This document shows, in pieces, positions 1-13,500 of a stretch of DNA of 64,000 nt. Source of the stretch: Mycocentrospora acerina (Eukaryota; Ascomycota; Dothideomycetes; Pleosporales); NCBI GenBank assembly GCA_022701365.1, contig JAKUHH010000173.1:62001-126000 (forward strand), given 5' to 3'. Positions within the stretch are counted from its first letter, which is position 1. Every line of letters begins with the position of its first letter. The position numbers and the translations under genes are program-made. Under the pieces are notes generated by a model. The model was not told the origin of the DNA. It was given only the letters and a program-made list of their open reading frames with translations, and made no database searches.

Positions 1-1
1 A

Positions 2-1513
2 CCCCGCGCTGTCGTCGTCGCCCCTACAAGGGAACTGGCCTCGCAGATTGTCAACGAGGCAAGGAAGCTGGCAAAAGGTACAGGCATCAAGGCTACTCTT
101 ATGAGAAAGGGCATGGAGGTGGTTGCGCGGCCAGACGACGAGCCCATCAACGATTCTCCACCCTCACCTGAAGCCTCTGACAACGAAAATGACAACGACG
201 ACGACGACAACGACGACGACAACAGCGCTTCAGACTCCGACGCTGGAGACAAGCCGACACATCAAAAAAAGCAGAACCGCAGACGAGCTGAGCGAGTCAA
301 AGCAGCCATCATCGTAACAACACCTCTCGCGCTCTTGAACGCTCTAAAGCGCAGAGACGGAAGCGTCGCCGCGCTGCCAACGATTCGCCAGCTTGTCCTC
401 GACGAGGCAGATGTCCTCCTCGACCCTCTCTTCCGCGAACAAACCCTCGGCCTATGGAACGCCTGCACAAATCCCAAGCTCCGCGTCTGTCTCTGCTCTG
501 CGACAATGGGCTCCAACATCGAGAGCCTTGCCATCTCTACCCTCAACACGCGCTGGTCCAACCTTGCCGCCTCAAACACTACACTCGCCCCTCGTCCCCC
601 TCTCATCCGCCTGGTTGTTGGCCTCAAAGACACGGCCATCCCCAACATCTCCCACCAACTGACCTACGCCGCTACCGAACAAGGCAAACTCCTTGGTCTC
701 CGTCAACTTCTCCACCCCACCTCCGTCTCCTCTTCCTCAACCCCCACCCTCCGTCCCCCTTTCCTAGTCTTCACCCAGACCATCCCCCGCGCCATCGCCC
801 TGCACTCTGAACTCCTCTATGACATACCCCCAGAAGCCGGCGGCTCCTCGCGCATCGCAGTCCTGCACGCGGACCTCTCTTCCTCGGCCCGTGACTCCAT
901 CATGACGCGCTTCCGCCGCGGCGAAATCTGGGTCCTCATCACGACGGACCTTCTTGCGCGCGGCGTCGACTTCCGCGGCCTCAACGGCGTTGTCAACTAC
1001 GACGTGCCCACTTCTGCTGCCGCATATGTACACCGTGTGGGACGCACAGGCCGCGCAGGCCGCGAGGGCGGCGTCGCCGTCACCTTTTACACGCAAGACG
1101 ACATTCCCTATGTCAAGCTCATTGCCAATGTCATTCGTGCGAGCGAGCTGCTAAGGGGCGTCAAAGAGGAAGAAGGCAGCGTGAAGCAGTGGCTGCTGGA
1201 CGCGTTGCCAACCCCGTCCAAGCGGGAGAGGAAGGAGTTGAAGAAGAGGGGCGTGGAGAGTCGGAGGAGCAATGGTGCTGGGAAGAAGAGCGAGAATGGG
1301 ACCAATGACAAGGATAAGAATAAGAACAAGAACAAGAACCAGGGGAGGATCAGCACAAAGAGTGGCTATGTCAGGATGATGGAGAATAAGAAGAGGGGCG
1401 CTGTGGAGGGGAGTAAAAGGCGGGAGAGGGAGAGAGTCAAGGAAAATGGCAATGGCAATGGCAATGGCAATGGCAATGAGAGTGGAGGAGAGAGTGGGTT
1501 TGACGACGAGTAG
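2..1513 (+). CDS. ROK1: DEAD-box ATP-dependent RNA helicase, Rok1/DDX52 type (5' truncated by window edge)
   Basis: Frame 2 is open from the first base to the TAG at 1511-1513, giving 503 residues; the N-terminus and helicase motifs Q and I lie upstream of the window. Visible motifs in order: Ia (PTRELA, about 23-40), II (DEAD, about 400-411), III (SAT, about 499) and VI (HRVGRTGRAGR, about 1030). An acidic Asp/Asn/Ser insertion (about 127-255) separates Ia from II. The C-terminal tail is Lys-rich with short KN and GN repeats, the latter encoded by an AATGGC microsatellite near 1446-1476. Rok1-family helicases act in the nucleolus in early 18S rRNA processing and small-subunit assembly. Assignment to Rok1 rather than another DEAD-box subfamily rests on the region around DEAD-VLLDPLF and the overall layout, so it is likely but not proven. 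Confidence 0.85.
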   Translation, partial: PRAVVVAPTRELASQIVNEARKLAKGTGIKATLMRKGMEVVARPDDEPINDSPPSPEASDNENDNDDDDNDDDNSASDSDAGDKPTHQKKQNRRRAERVKAAIIVTTPLALLNALKRRDGSVAALPTIRQLVLDEADVLLDPLFREQTLGLWNACTNPKLRVCLCSATMGSNIESLAISTLNTRWSNLAASNTTLAPRPPLIRLVVGLKDTAIPNISHQLTYAATEQGKLLGLRQLLHPTSVSSSSTPTLRPPFLVFTQTIPRAIALHSELLYDIPPEAGGSSRIAVLHADLSSSARDSIMTRFRRGEIWVLITTDLLARGVDFRGLNGVVNYDVPTSAAAYVHRVGRTGRAGREGGVAVTFYTQDDIPYVKLIANVIRASELLRGVKEEEGSVKQWLLDALPTPSKRERKELKKRGVESRRSNGAGKKSENGTNDKDKNKNKNKNQGRISTKSGYVRMMENKKRGAVEGSKRRERERVKENGNGNGNGNGNESGGESGFDDE

Positions 1514-1677
1514 AGCCGAGTTTAATTGAATGGGGCGGCGAGATGATTCAGTGCACATGTTTCTCCATGCAGTGTGTAACAAAATATGTACACATTCCTC
1601 TTTTACAATTGAACATTTGCTTACTTATCTATTTACATATTTATTCAGTAGTCCTTTATCATTATTTATTATTTGGT

Positions 1678-1681
1678 TGAT

Positions 1682-1712
<31 letters not shown>

Positions 1713-1713
1713 C
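1678..1713. repeat. (TTGA)n tetranucleotide microsatellite
   Basis: About eight copies of TTGA/GATT directly downstream of the ROK1-like gene. The same unit recurs at 21201-21232 and, as CAAT/ATTG, at 28056-28080. Confidence 0.9.
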
Positions 1714-2218
1714 TCATGCACATTCCCTTGGATTGAACCGATAAACACTCAATCTGTCCACGTACTTTTGTAGACGTGTATATATACAAATATATATACA
1801 TATATTTAATCAATTGAGTTTCTCTCTAGTTAGATAGGTATTCTTTTTTTATTTCGCCATAGTCCCCTTATCACTCCCCACCTTTTTTATTTTTAAATCT
1901 TCACCTTCTTCTCCATTTTGAGGAGGGGGGAACAAAAAAAAGTAAAACTATTGTCATTATCACTGTCAAAGGTGACGATGTGGGGTATTTTATTGAACTT
2001 GTTGACTATATCTCAGGAATTCATCTCCTTGGATTGAACAACTTGTATATTACATCTCTTGACGTTTCATCTGCTAGTGTTTCATCTCTTAAAATCACAA
2101 CTTCTTATATCAAAAACTTCCCAACATTACATCTCCCATCATTACGCACACATTTCACATCCACTTGGCAATACTCTACCTCCAATTCCTCATTCTATTC
2201 CCCTCTCCTTGCCATTTC

Positions 2219-2330
2219 CCGTTCCATTCCATTCCATTTCCCATTCCATTCCATTTCCCATTCCATTCCATTTCCCATTCCATTCCATTTCCCATTCCAT
2301 TCCATTACGTTCTATTCTATTCCATTCCAC
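2219..2330. repeat. 17-bp tandem repeat, CCATT-rich minisatellite
   Basis: Tandem copies of a 17-base unit built from CCATT, CCATT and CCATTTC; the last copies are degenerate. Noncoding; long frames crossing it are artefacts of the repeat. Confidence 0.85.
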
Positions 2331-5300
2331 CTCTCTCTACCTCTCGCCCATCCATATTCTCTCTAGATAACACTCATATACACATTTCCATGCTCTCCTA
2401 CGCTCAAATAATCAACAACACCGCACGCCAATTTCCCACCATATTGACGGAATTCGTCAACGTCATCTCGTCCAAGGACATGGCGCTTGGGGAAATTAAA
2501 CCCTTCCCCCAATTCGTCAGTACAGCTCCCCCACTTGCCTAGCCAGGTAGGCAGGCAGGCAAAACCTGCTTGGACACGCAACCGAGCGTATCAGCACAAC
2601 GCGGGTTTGGGTCTTGTACAACGTCGGGGCTGGTGGTGTGTCGACGCTCCACGCCCGTTTCTCCATTTTTTTTAATCGCATCTCGTCGTATCGATCGGAC
2701 CGTCTTGTTTCGTCTCGTAACGTAACGTATTGTATCTTCTACTGTATTCGATGAGAGGAAAGGGAGGAGAGAATAAACTTCCAACTACCGCTGCTGTGCA
2801 ACGTGCATGTTTGAGATTTTGCATAGTCTCCGCCCACTTGCAGTGCCGTCGTGAGAGTCCATCGTTCATCAGTGTCGAATGGATCGACTAACCGACTGAG
2901 CTGCCCGTGGATCGATGGGGGAAAGACATTCTTGCCACGGGATGCGAAGGGAACTGCTCAGTTGTGTAGTGTACTAAGAGAAAATAAATAGAAATGTGTG
3001 TCGACGGGAAAGAGCAACGATAGCACCATCATGCCTCGTGCTAAAGGTCAAGTGCGAGTATTTCGGCTGCTGAGGGCAGCTCTCCAGCTGTAGGTGTGCC
3101 CCGCCAGTGCCACACATTTTGTTTTGTTTTGGCCGACAGGCATTGCGTTGTGTGTTTCGATTCGTTTTCCTCGTCCGCTGACTGACCAGCCTCTTTCCAC
3201 ACCGCCCACAAGTCTGCGAGTCTTTGTGCTTGTATCAGTGGACTCTCAGTCACGAGGGTGAGACAGTATTTGTGATTCCGATTTACACCAAGTCTTCATC
3301 AACTGCCTAGTGTCAAAGTATTTGCATCTGTTGCCGCGGCGTGTCAGAAGCCGCAGTGTTCAGTTGTCATACGATAATTCCAGTACGCGGGAAAGCAGTT
3401 GCCCGTCGCGTATTGCATGTGCTTACGGGTAACAGCAGAATCAGTCGTCCAGTTGACCACCGACCCTGGGAAGTCTGCCGCAGCCAAAAGAACCCAACAA
3501 AGGTGCCAATGTTACACAACCCAGGATCTGGATGATGTCGTGCAGTAGCCACCAGTCGCTAGACTTGCACGACAGATAGGACCCTGACAGTCTGTATGTA
3601 AAAATGGTACAATTGCAGTAGCATCACGCCGAGCTATACGAATGCGTATGCGCCTTCCAGCTTGCTGGAGTAGCGTTTTGCACAGGGCGAGTAGTAAATG
3701 TCCAACACCTAGAGTGTGGCAAGCACTCTGTCTTACACTGGGTCTTGTCGTTTACGATGCATCCGGACCTTGTGCATCCCAGGGCTTGCTTGATCCAATA
3801 TCCACACGGGTCAGTATACCGAAAGAAAAACGTGGGTGGGGTGAGATTACTGGTTGCAACCTTCAGGATGATTTGGCCCTACATGACGTGCATGGATTGG
3901 CGCACTAGGATCAGGCTGAGTGGAGAGTGCAAAATGCTCTGAAGCTGAGGCCCTCAACAGTTTCACACATATGTAGATGGTTACGAGATGGACATGTTAA
4001 GCATGTAAGAAATCCTGCAACCATTGTGTGTTGTTGTGGATATGATGGTCTGGCAGCAGAAAGATTCATCGAGGGTCAGGATCGCCAAACACAAGGCTGG
4101 TATTGGCTTTTGTGGGGTGTAGATCCGGCCTTTCGCATAAAATGTACAGCTTCCATGATATAGAATCTTGACGGGGACTCCACTTTGTTGTGATTGATGG
4201 CATATCTCTGGGCTTTCCAAGGTACCCTAACGTAATTAGGGTGCGGCAGCTGCATGTAAGCTAGCAAGTATAGATATGCTCAGATTATGCCCAGTAATAT
4301 CCACTACATGCACAAGTGCTTTTTTACATACCTGCAATCGTTACCCGCTCCACGGGAGAGGTTAAGCAAGACACGTGATACCTGGAAACTGGGTGAGTTT
4401 CTCCAGCTCAGGGTAGAACATAGCTGTGGTCGCATACGAGGTATTTACCGAGTCGAATCAGAAGCTTACGGTCTGCTAGCGATACCTATCACACGCCATG
4501 TTCAGCAAACGCTCGGGATTAGCGTGCACCATATGCACGACATCCAGGATCGGCCCATGTCACATATGTCGATCACTCGCATCGCTTCAAGACTCCCGCC
4601 TTGGGATCGCTTCAAAGCTTGGTGAGGGATACGATCAAAACGGTCGCTCTTCGGACGCCCCTCGACTTTATGAGTCCGACAAAAAGAGCGCTGTAACAAG
4701 TGTGCACTACATTAGGAACGGCGATCGGATCGAGATGGAGATGATCAGCAACGACAAGCCCGCTGCAGGGAAGAAATAGGGATAGACTGGCGTACCTTCC
4801 TTCCTCTCCCAGCATGGATTCATGCAGCTAAATCTCTTCACACCGTTCGCATGGAGTAAGCCAGGCGAGGGGCAGCTAACTGAAAGCATTGACACCGGAA
4901 TCTGTATCAGTCTTCACTCAGCGACTGGGCGTCCGTGTCTGCATGTGTGGGCTGTAAGAAGTGACATGCGCGATAGCCTAAGGGCATGGCCGAATGACAG
5001 CTGTTACGGATCGCGGAACCGCGGGAGTTTTCCCCTCTACTGCGAGAGATGACACACTGCAAGGCGAGACACATGGAGCATATTCCGATCCATAGTTGAC
5101 TAGTTGTACCTCGATAGCCCACATTTGTAAGTGATGGTGTGGTGTCTCATGGGCTACGAGGCGACAAAAGGTGTTGGTTCCTTGGTGTGTGTGTGTGTGT
5201 CATCAGCTGTGACGCGTAGGCAGTTTGCCGCAGCCTGCTTACCTCACGCTATTGTCGCGTGCGATATCACCAGGCTTCGTTCCAAGACCATCTCGGGCCA

Positions 5301-7664
5301 CTCGAATTTGTTGATCGGGGGTGACTGGCGTGGCTCTAAGGAACACGGATGACGGGCAAGGATGGTCGCATGACACCCTGGACCCCTTTGTGAACGTTGC
5401 GGCAGCGCACTAAGTACTGTAATGTGATGACAAAGTAGTAAAGCAAGGCATCGGTGATGCACTGCCCACTACGTACTTGGTGGCTGACGATGGTATTTCT
5501 CGCAAGCCTGGTGTGGCATGAGCCACCAAAATATGGTGCTAGTACGCTAAGGTGGAAGGCGCGGCTGTCTACCACAACGTCACCATCAATATTGTCCTCC
5601 ACAGTGCCGTCCTTGCCTATCGCACTTGCTTGAATCCACTTTAAGCACATAATCGCTCAGCTCGTCGAAGGATTTGTACGGAGAAGCGATCCTGATTTAA
5701 CAAGGCGGCAATATCTGCGCAACGCCTCTGGCCTGTTCTTCTGTGCTCAAGCAGCAGCGAAACAGCGCTTCCAAGACGGCGAGACTCTTCTGTCCGATAT
5801 CAGAATGCGTCTATGCCAGATTGCTATGCTTGGGGTGATGCTGCCAAGAATCACCGCCCAACAATGATAGACGGTGAATTGTAGCTTCTCCTATTCCCGA
5901 GAGCAACAGCATTCTATCGAAGTCTTTCCAATGACGCAGCCAAGTACATCAAGTGATTTGAAGAATTTCATCACACCATCTCATCGGTTGAGTATTGTGA
6001 GCTAGTGGATGGATATCGATTATGTCTCTACCAACTATTAAGGGTATGTTTGGTGACCACCCTCTCATCTAAAGCATGATCGTCGATTGAACATGGAATC
6101 CTAGATTTACCTCGGGCATTGGTCAAGCACAAAATTTGGTGGCGTGTAATTCTTTTGGCAACAAATTATGCAATGCAAGACACACCGATACGCCTGGGGT
6201 GGTGAAAAGGTTACTTTGATGCTGAGTCTGCGATGTGTAGGCTGTATACTCCGCTAGGCCATGTATATGGTGCTCTCAGATATGGTTAGAACCAAAATTC
6301 ACGGCTACAAGGATTACTGTATCCACTTACTCTTAGTAGCAAATAGTTGCAAGACGACTATCCAGCGTCAGAATGCTGCAATAGTAGACCGCAATCGCTA
6401 TTCTGCTCTAGCGAGACGAAGGAGAAGGTACCACTCCTGGATAGTAGAAACAATATCAAATTACAATTACACATTTAAAGAAAAGTAATCTTAATCAACA
6501 ATCTATATAAAAATCCAATACTAAGTCAATTTTATGGGATCATCTATGACCAACGCAAACGAGGCCAGATGGAGCAGCAGGACCACTTTTTCCCTCTCTA
6601 CCATGCTTTGAACAACACTCCTCTAGTAGATGGATCGAATAACACCGAGGCTGAAGTTGAGTACCTGATGGGCGGGTTGTGTTGTGCAACAATGACATGC
6701 CACCTGTCACAATAACACTTGTCCCGTGGCTGCACAAATCTGTGAATCTACGGAGCCACACTTTTTGTTGTTTGTCAGCGATGCTTGGATGACTCAAAAG
6801 CAGACGTGCATGGTGCAATGTATGAGGAAACGACGGATTTTGCAATCGTGCTTAGTATTTTGAAGCATTTTGAAGCATTTTGAGAGCTCTACCTATGGGG
6901 ACGTCTCATTGGAGCCAAGGAAAGATATCCAGCCTCATTTTTTGGTGGCCACGTTTACATTCTTTCCGTACGCGGGATCTGTTTTCTTCGCGAGGAATCG
7001 GGAGCGTTTCCGCGGAGATCTCGCATGTAGCGAGCGGTACCTTTGTTGTGATGCAACATTCATGTATTGTTCAATCAACAAGCCTTGATGGTCTAAACAT
7101 GCTTTATGCAGGGCAGCGACTGGTGCCCTGACGGCAAAACACAACAGCCGTGGAGCACACCGAGGAAAAAAATACTCGACGTCGAGAAGATTCGACCCCT
7201 GGGATGCGAAGGCGGGCTTGAATATCACGCAACACAAGCGAGACATGTGCAAGGAACTCGCTACTCGATGGTGCGCATGCCCACACCCAGCAAGAGTTGA
7301 GTGCGGGATATGCACGAGCAAGGGCTTCGACGTTATCAAACAAACGACAATTGGGGCGCGTAAGTCGTCCCGCGGGCCGACAGCTTTGATCTGCAAGAAG
7401 TAGACATGCCGTCTCTGCATACGGCAACATGGGGTTGAAATGAGAATTGCAAGTGGACGCGGAACGTGTTGGACTTCAGCCGGTGGGGTAAGTCGAGCGG
7501 CTCACAGGAATTGATTGAATGCGGACAGGATAGGCACAAGGGAACGAGTTGGCGGACTCGTGTGTGGACTTGATACGGCAATGTGTCCGATATGGGGTGG
7601 TCGCTGACCGGGTATACTTCCTGGGAGACGAGGTGTTATTGCTGGGTAGCACACAAGCGAGAGT

Positions 7665-7711
<47 letters not shown>

Positions 7712-7712
7712 A
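7665..7712. repeat. (CAG)n trinucleotide repeat
   Basis: A run of about fourteen CAG/GCA units with one CAA interruption. No flanking coding context is convincing, so the poly-Ala, poly-Ser or poly-Leu frames across it are not called as genes. Confidence 0.9.
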
Positions 7713-8187
7713 GAACACGCCACCACGGGCAGGCGGGCAGGGCGGGCAGGCAAAGTAGTCGTTGCAGTTCTAATTGTGGTCGGATGCAGTTTTTGAACAC
7801 GAGCAGGAGTGGAGCGGAGTGGCCTGGTGTGAAGAGCGTCGTGTGGGCCAGCGTGTGCGAGGGCGAATCTGACAATGGTCATACGCAACCTTGAAGAGCC
7901 GTGCGAATCAAGGGCACAGGCGAGCATGGGCGCAGAGGCGGAGACGCCAGCCCTGCCGCCAGAGCGTCCGGGCGCGTATCGTCGCCATTACGCCATGCCT
8001 GGCACAGTCCTCGGCCTGCAGCGGCTACTGCACGGCAGGGTGCTAACGCGTAGGAGCGATGCGCAATTGGGGCCTAGAGCCCGGTGATCTGAGATGGCAA
8101 TGTCGCCAAGATGGGGGCTATATATTGGCCCTCGATCATCAGCCGCATCGTTCGCTGCCCGCGCGTACACGGGGCCTGGATGCTGGC

Positions 8188-8352
8188 GTCAAGCAAGCAG
8201 CAGGCGAGAAGCAGCAGGCGAGAAGCAGCAGGCAGGGCCAGCCGCGTGTGCAGTCGGGCGGGCAGCAGGGACAGCAGCAGCAGGAACAGCGCGGGCAGGA
8301 GCAGCACGGGCAGGAATAGCTCCAGCACCAGCACCAGCACCAGCACCAGCCC
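8188..8352. repeat. Imperfect CAG-rich repeats and a CAGCAC hexamer run
   Basis: A repeated GAGAAGCAGCAGGC block at about 8205-8235 is followed by Gln/Gly-type CAG-rich sequence and a pure CAGCAC run at about 8321-8350. It lies upstream of the glycosyltransferase and appears noncoding. Confidence 0.75.
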
Positions 8353-8882
8353 CAAGCAGCAGTCTCGTGCCCACACAGCACCGCGGGCGGCGCGAGCGAG
8401 CGCGGGGCCGTAGTGGGTGGCCCATAGGCTGGTGGCTGGTCAAAAGACGCAGCAGCATGCAGTCGATCCCTGAAGGCGCGGTGGCCAGGGAGCGCAGGGA
8501 GCCCAGATTATGCGAGCGATTCAACGGCCTGCGGGAGACAAGCATGACGCTCGAGCTCAGTGGGCGCTCTGGCTATTCCCGAAGCAGCGCCCACCCTGGC
8601 CTGCCGCTGGATTTTTGCAACTACCTCATGCTCCGGCCAGGTTCACACTACCCCAAACTCTGCTAACTCTGCTAAGGGACTCGCCTGCAGCGTGAACAGC
8701 GCCGGGAAGCGAACGAGCTCCTCGCCGCCCTAGCCCGCCCGCAGGCATATGTTTAAATACTCACGCTTCCGCTGCTTCCCCGATGCAAGCGGATTGACTC
8801 TCGCACCATCAAATGTGATCTTCGTCCTGCTCGACCGTCCATCTTCACCGTTCCGCCTTCACGCTCATTGGTTGTCGCCGCC

Positions 8883-10549
8883 ATGCTTTCCCTTTCGTTT
8901 GCCATGTTTCCCAATTGGAGTTGGTTTTGCATCTTCGTCGCGCTCTTGTGAGTCCCTCTTGCTGCCACGGCCACGCCCACGGCCACGCACCCTGCTCCCC
9001 CCGCCGCTTGGTCTCTGACTCGCTTCCTCCAGTCTGTTCAGATATGTCCGCTTATGGATCAACCTGGCCAGCAACTGGACCTACACACCCATCCATCCCG
9101 TCGACGACCCCACAATCACATCAAACGACATGACAGTCATCATCCCCACCGTTGCCGAGGACCTCCAACAACTAAAGGAAACCATCCAGAGCGCCTGCCG
9201 TCTTGAGCCCTTCAAGGTGCTCCTCGTCACCCCCGACTCGCGCGTAAAGCGAGTCGACCAGATGGTGGAAGAGTTGGGACGCCCCAAGCTGATAGACGTG
9301 CTATCGGTCAGCCAGGCCAACAAGCGCCGCCAGCTGTGTCGGGCCATTCCGGAAGTCGAGACCAAAATCACCCTCCTGCTCGACGACGACGTTTGGCTCC
9401 CCGAGAAATTCACAAAATGGATGTTGGCTCCCTTTGAAGACCCCCGCGTAGGAGGAGTGGGCACAAATCAGCAGCTGCGTCGCTGCAACCGCTCGAGCAT
9501 TTGGGAGTTTCTCGGTGCCATCTACCTCGTCAGGAGGAACTTCGACTGCACAGCCTGCAACTGGATTGACGGCGGCCTGCCTTGCCTGTCAGGGCGAGCC
9601 GTGGCATATCGATCAGAGATTCTCCAAGACCCAAACTTCACCTACGGCTTCACACACGAGACGTGGGGTAGCGACCACTTCCTCAACGCCGACGACGACA
9701 ACTTCATCACCCGATGGCTCTTCTCGCACAACTGGAAGATCCAGCTGCAAAACCACCGCGAGTGCGAAGTCGAGACCACACTCGAAAATGACTCAAAGTA
9801 CCTCCGCCAGTGTCTGCGCTGGGTGCGCTCTAACTGGAGGAGCAATCTGACCAGTATCAGCGAGCCGCACATGTGGAAGTGAGTAGCTCCGATGTGCACG
9901 CACATCTTTCAATGTTGCACGCCAAGCTCAGCCCCTCCCCCTCCCCACTCTTTCGCCGACTCGCGCACGCTCGCTGCACCTGCTAACATCGCGTCGCAGA
10001 AACTACCCATGGTCAATGTACGCCGTCTTCCAGACCACTGTCACGCAATGGGCCTTCCTCCTCGACTGCCTCCTATTCGTCTCAGTCTACTTTGCACTGT
10101 CTGAAGCCGGATATTATGCACCAGAAGATAGCGAGCAGCCCCACCCTGAGAAATGGCAACGAACCCTCTTCTGGGCCCTCTTCCTTGCTCACTGGGTCTT
10201 CGCGAAAACAATCAAGCTAGTTCCGCATTTGTTAAGAAACCCGGGCGACGTACGCTTCATCCCTGTATCCATCCTGTTTGGTTATTTCCACAACCTGATA
10301 AAGCTGTATGGTTGCATCACAGTCACAGAGGTGAGTTTCCAGACCCGCCGCCCCTTGCTCATCACGCGATTGCTGACATGTAACTGTCAGACTACATGGG
10401 GTACTCGCGAAGGCGCAGACGCCGACGACAACATTAGAATGTTGCCAATACCGCCCATGGCAACCATTACACCTCCTCTCACACCTCCTCCCGGGGGTCG
10501 CGTGCTCCGTGAGCGAGGCGCACTTTTTCCTTCTTCTTCTGCATATTGA
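8883..10549 (+). CDS. GT2: Type-2 (GT2) membrane glycosyltransferase, ZtGT2-like
   Basis: Four exons by eye: 8883-8947, 9033-9878, 10000-10330 and 10391-10549, all GT-AG and phase-compatible, giving 466 residues. An N-terminal membrane segment is followed by the GT-A core with a DDD triplet (about 9381-9390), an acidic DDDN motif (about 9690-9705) and a QCLRW signature (9808-9822). Three further hydrophobic segments lie after the catalytic core. This architecture is that of processive GT2 enzymes (hyaluronan/cellulose/chitin-synthase relatives). It fits the fungal GT2 described in Zymoseptoria tritici and Fusarium, where loss impairs hyphal extension on solid surfaces; its sugar product is unknown. 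The start ATG at 8883 was chosen because exon 1 splices in frame and supplies the missing membrane segment; ATG 8904 in the same frame is an alternative. Confidence 0.85.
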
Positions 10550-13500
10550 ACGAGCTTTTCCATTTGGATCGGCCGGTTGAGCACCTCGGCGAATTTAGGG
10601 AGTCATAATGCTAGACGCTCGACGATCCGCACCATCACTCTATCAGCACATGATCGATAGGGGAGTGCGCTGTATCCATACTGACGAGCACCGGCGGGGG
10701 GGGTTTTTTTTTTAAAGTTGCTCATGGGTCTCCAAAATGGGACGGTCAGACACACGGCGTTTAGGCGGCCTCAGGCCATGAATCTTGCAGGGTTGCAGCG
10801 ATTTCTTCTCAGTCACATCAGTTCAGGCATTTTCGAGCGTTCACGCCATGTAGTTTATGCAAAAGCGTTTTGGCATCCTGGTGCTATCATCCATTACCAT
10901 CACCATCCACACCCGAGTTTTCTGGGTATTTTCTGCTGCTTACCTAAGACGATGTAGTCTGATAATTGCCAATTACATAGTTTAGCCAAATTATGAAAAG
11001 AACACCCCAAGTAGGCAATGCAAACTCAAATCATATTTCGCGTAGTGGCCGAGATGAATTTCGCGAGCTGTTTGCCCCAAGCGGCCAATCCCACATGCAC
11101 GGACAAGTCGTAGCGCGAACCATCACCCGTTCAACGACATCGTTTTGTTCGATCTTCCCGTCTGCTCCTACATTTGTTGTTGGACAGTTTGTCTTTCTAG
11201 TCTATGCTTACGAGTGGAGCGGCACACTATCAACCTAAAACGATCGCACTACCGTCATGGACTAGAGGCAATACTTCCAGTCCGGAAGGTGCGCCATTGC
11301 AAGCTAGGTACCTCTCGGCTCACGGGATGGGTACTCAAGGGACCCCTTCAAATCCAAACCCACCTTAGCCATGGCCTGATATATGGTGGAGGATTATTAG
11401 CAAAAGTCGTACCAGTACATCCGTCGCGTCGAGAACGCTAATCGCGGCTGTTTGGTTCCCTTTGGCTCACGTACATGTTGTTGTTGTTGTTGTACCTTTT
11501 ACTCTCTTTGGAATATCCAACACATGCACTGAGCTTTTAGGGTCGCTTACATTTTGTGCGCCTCAGTGGGCTCCGATGGCGCTGAGAGGTCGAGGGTTGA
11601 GAATGGCTAAGGTGTGCTAAATCACAAGTGGCTGCATCCTGCGGGTTTTAGTTGGGGCTCATCAAGGGGAGACCCAGCAATGGTCAGACTTACAATGCAC
11701 CCTTTCATCGACAACTTTCCACGCCCATCATCATGCATCTCAAACACCCCTACCATCCCCAACCTCCCCCTCCCCTCCCCCCTGCCCCAGTGCCTATGAG
11801 CAACCAGGGAAACACTGATTGTCTCGCAACTGCGCGGATGCGGACGCGCGGCGTGCCCCGGATTTCACGCGAGTAAGAGGAAAGAGACCCTTTGTCAAAA
11901 CTTTATGCCCGTCATCTCCCGCTCCCGCAGGCTGTGCTCTGAGCATCTCTCAGCTCGTGCGCCATCTGCCTGTCGCCGAACACGGCGCAGTACCAGGCTC
12001 AATCCTTCGCCTCTGGTCGTGAATTTTTTGCAACTGGGCAGGCAATACTTGTGCAACCGGATCGCAGTTGCCGTACAGCATCCTCTCCGAACTGTGACAT
12101 GTTTATGCATGCAGGCTTCCATGGCCCGCGTTCCGAATGCAACTGGATGCGCAACAAATCCGGCACGGACGGACAGTTTGACACTCGCGTCCTGCAGGCA
12201 GGAAGAAAGGCTTCATTGGTACCTTGTCGATCGCAACCTCTTTGGGATGCAGAGGGGACAAGCACCATGCGTTAGCGAGTACGGCGAGACAGAAGATCGA
12301 GATTGGAGAATCTGCCGACGGCTCCATACGGCTGCTTGAGAAACGCAACACTTATGTACTCCCATGTCCCTTTGGGGGGCAATTCTCACGGTATTTGATG
12401 ACAACGAATATCCGATTTGGTAAGGAGTACGTACCAATGTATATGTTTTGGGTCATGTCACTTGTCGACAGCTAACTGGTCGCCATAGAGCTGGGTCTGA
12501 ACGCGAAAACTCTGTTTATCGCTTCATGCGTTGAACCCACCACCGGACATCTGTCTGCGGGAAAAAAGCGCCGCTCACTACTCAGAATCATCCTGTACTA
12601 CTATTTGGGGTTGCTAGTGTGCAATCCATCACACACAAGCACACACATACACACACATGGGCCATGGGCGAGACATGCAGCTTCTCAGGATTTGTCGTGC
12701 ATTGTATTTTCCAGGGGCACCAGCGACTGTATCTTTCGCTAAACATGAACCAAGTCAGCGAGTTAGCACATGTCAGTTCTCATCCTAGGTTACATTTACT
12801 GCAGAGGTGTGGTGTCGGCAGCCCCGTTTTTCTCATGACTTAAGCATCCTACTCGTTCCCAGCAAGGCATTGGTACATCCAACTATCATATAGTATATTT
12901 CTTAGGCATTCTCTTATCATGACGTCTGGTCAATACCTCAATTTCCTCTCTGCATCCATTGCATTGCCTAGGTCGACATTTGACGCTAGATCCTTCAGAA
13001 GATCTGCAGACCCGACCGACGACTCGAGGCTCGACCTTCTCAGACTATACCTGTCAACAACTTCCGATGCAAGATCTCGCCGTCTAGCTCGCGTGAGTTT
13101 TCACGAGTGCTCTCTACCAAAGCATCGGTGGACCCTGATCAACCCCTTCATCGATAAGGTTTCGATAACAGGTTGGACAGGGCCAACCTCGGGTGCACCC
13201 ATCGGTAGCGTTCCGTGCCGGGGCATATTGCCTGTGCACTGCGAACCGAGATCTGAAGCTGGCACGAATCGGACCGAACCCAGTCAGTGACGTTTTGGAA
13301 GAAATCTGGCAACAGGCGACAGCGGAGAAGATGGACGTAGCTCCTGAAAAGGTAGCGTTTATTTTTTGTGTTCGAAATAGAAAACACGTGAGCACGTCGT
13401 GAATGGTGGGTGAGGCTCTTTGCCTCGCGTCATCAGACGTGTGAGACCGAGCGTGTTCGAGATACAGCATAGCCGGATTCAGAACCCCACTCTTTCTAAA

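Larger units (their letters stand above)
1514..8882. other. Gene-poor interval, 7.4 kb
   Basis: No open frame here has recognisable motifs or a convincing exon chain; the frames present are short and overlap on both strands. The interval holds several simple repeats (listed separately), an AT-rich patch with TATATA runs about 1775-1805, and a moderately AT-rich part about 5870-6540. The last 600 bases are GC-rich and probably include the promoter and leader of the glycosyltransferase at 8883. I saw no transposase, reverse transcriptase or terminal repeats, but old mutated transposon sequence cannot be excluded by eye. Confidence 0.6.

Noticed and set aside
2059..2542. Overlapping frames of 103-128 codons rich in Phe, Pro, Ile and His
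   Set aside because: They are created by the 17-bp CCATT-type tandem repeat read in three phases; no conserved sequence.
7476..8666. Poly-Ala, poly-Leu and Gln-rich frames on both strands
   Set aside because: Products of CAG and CAGCAC repeats; no motif, and comparable frames exist on both strands.
12919..13290. 123-codon ATG frame
   Set aside because: No recognisable domain, no exon partners, and isolated in a gene-poor interval; coding cannot be supported.
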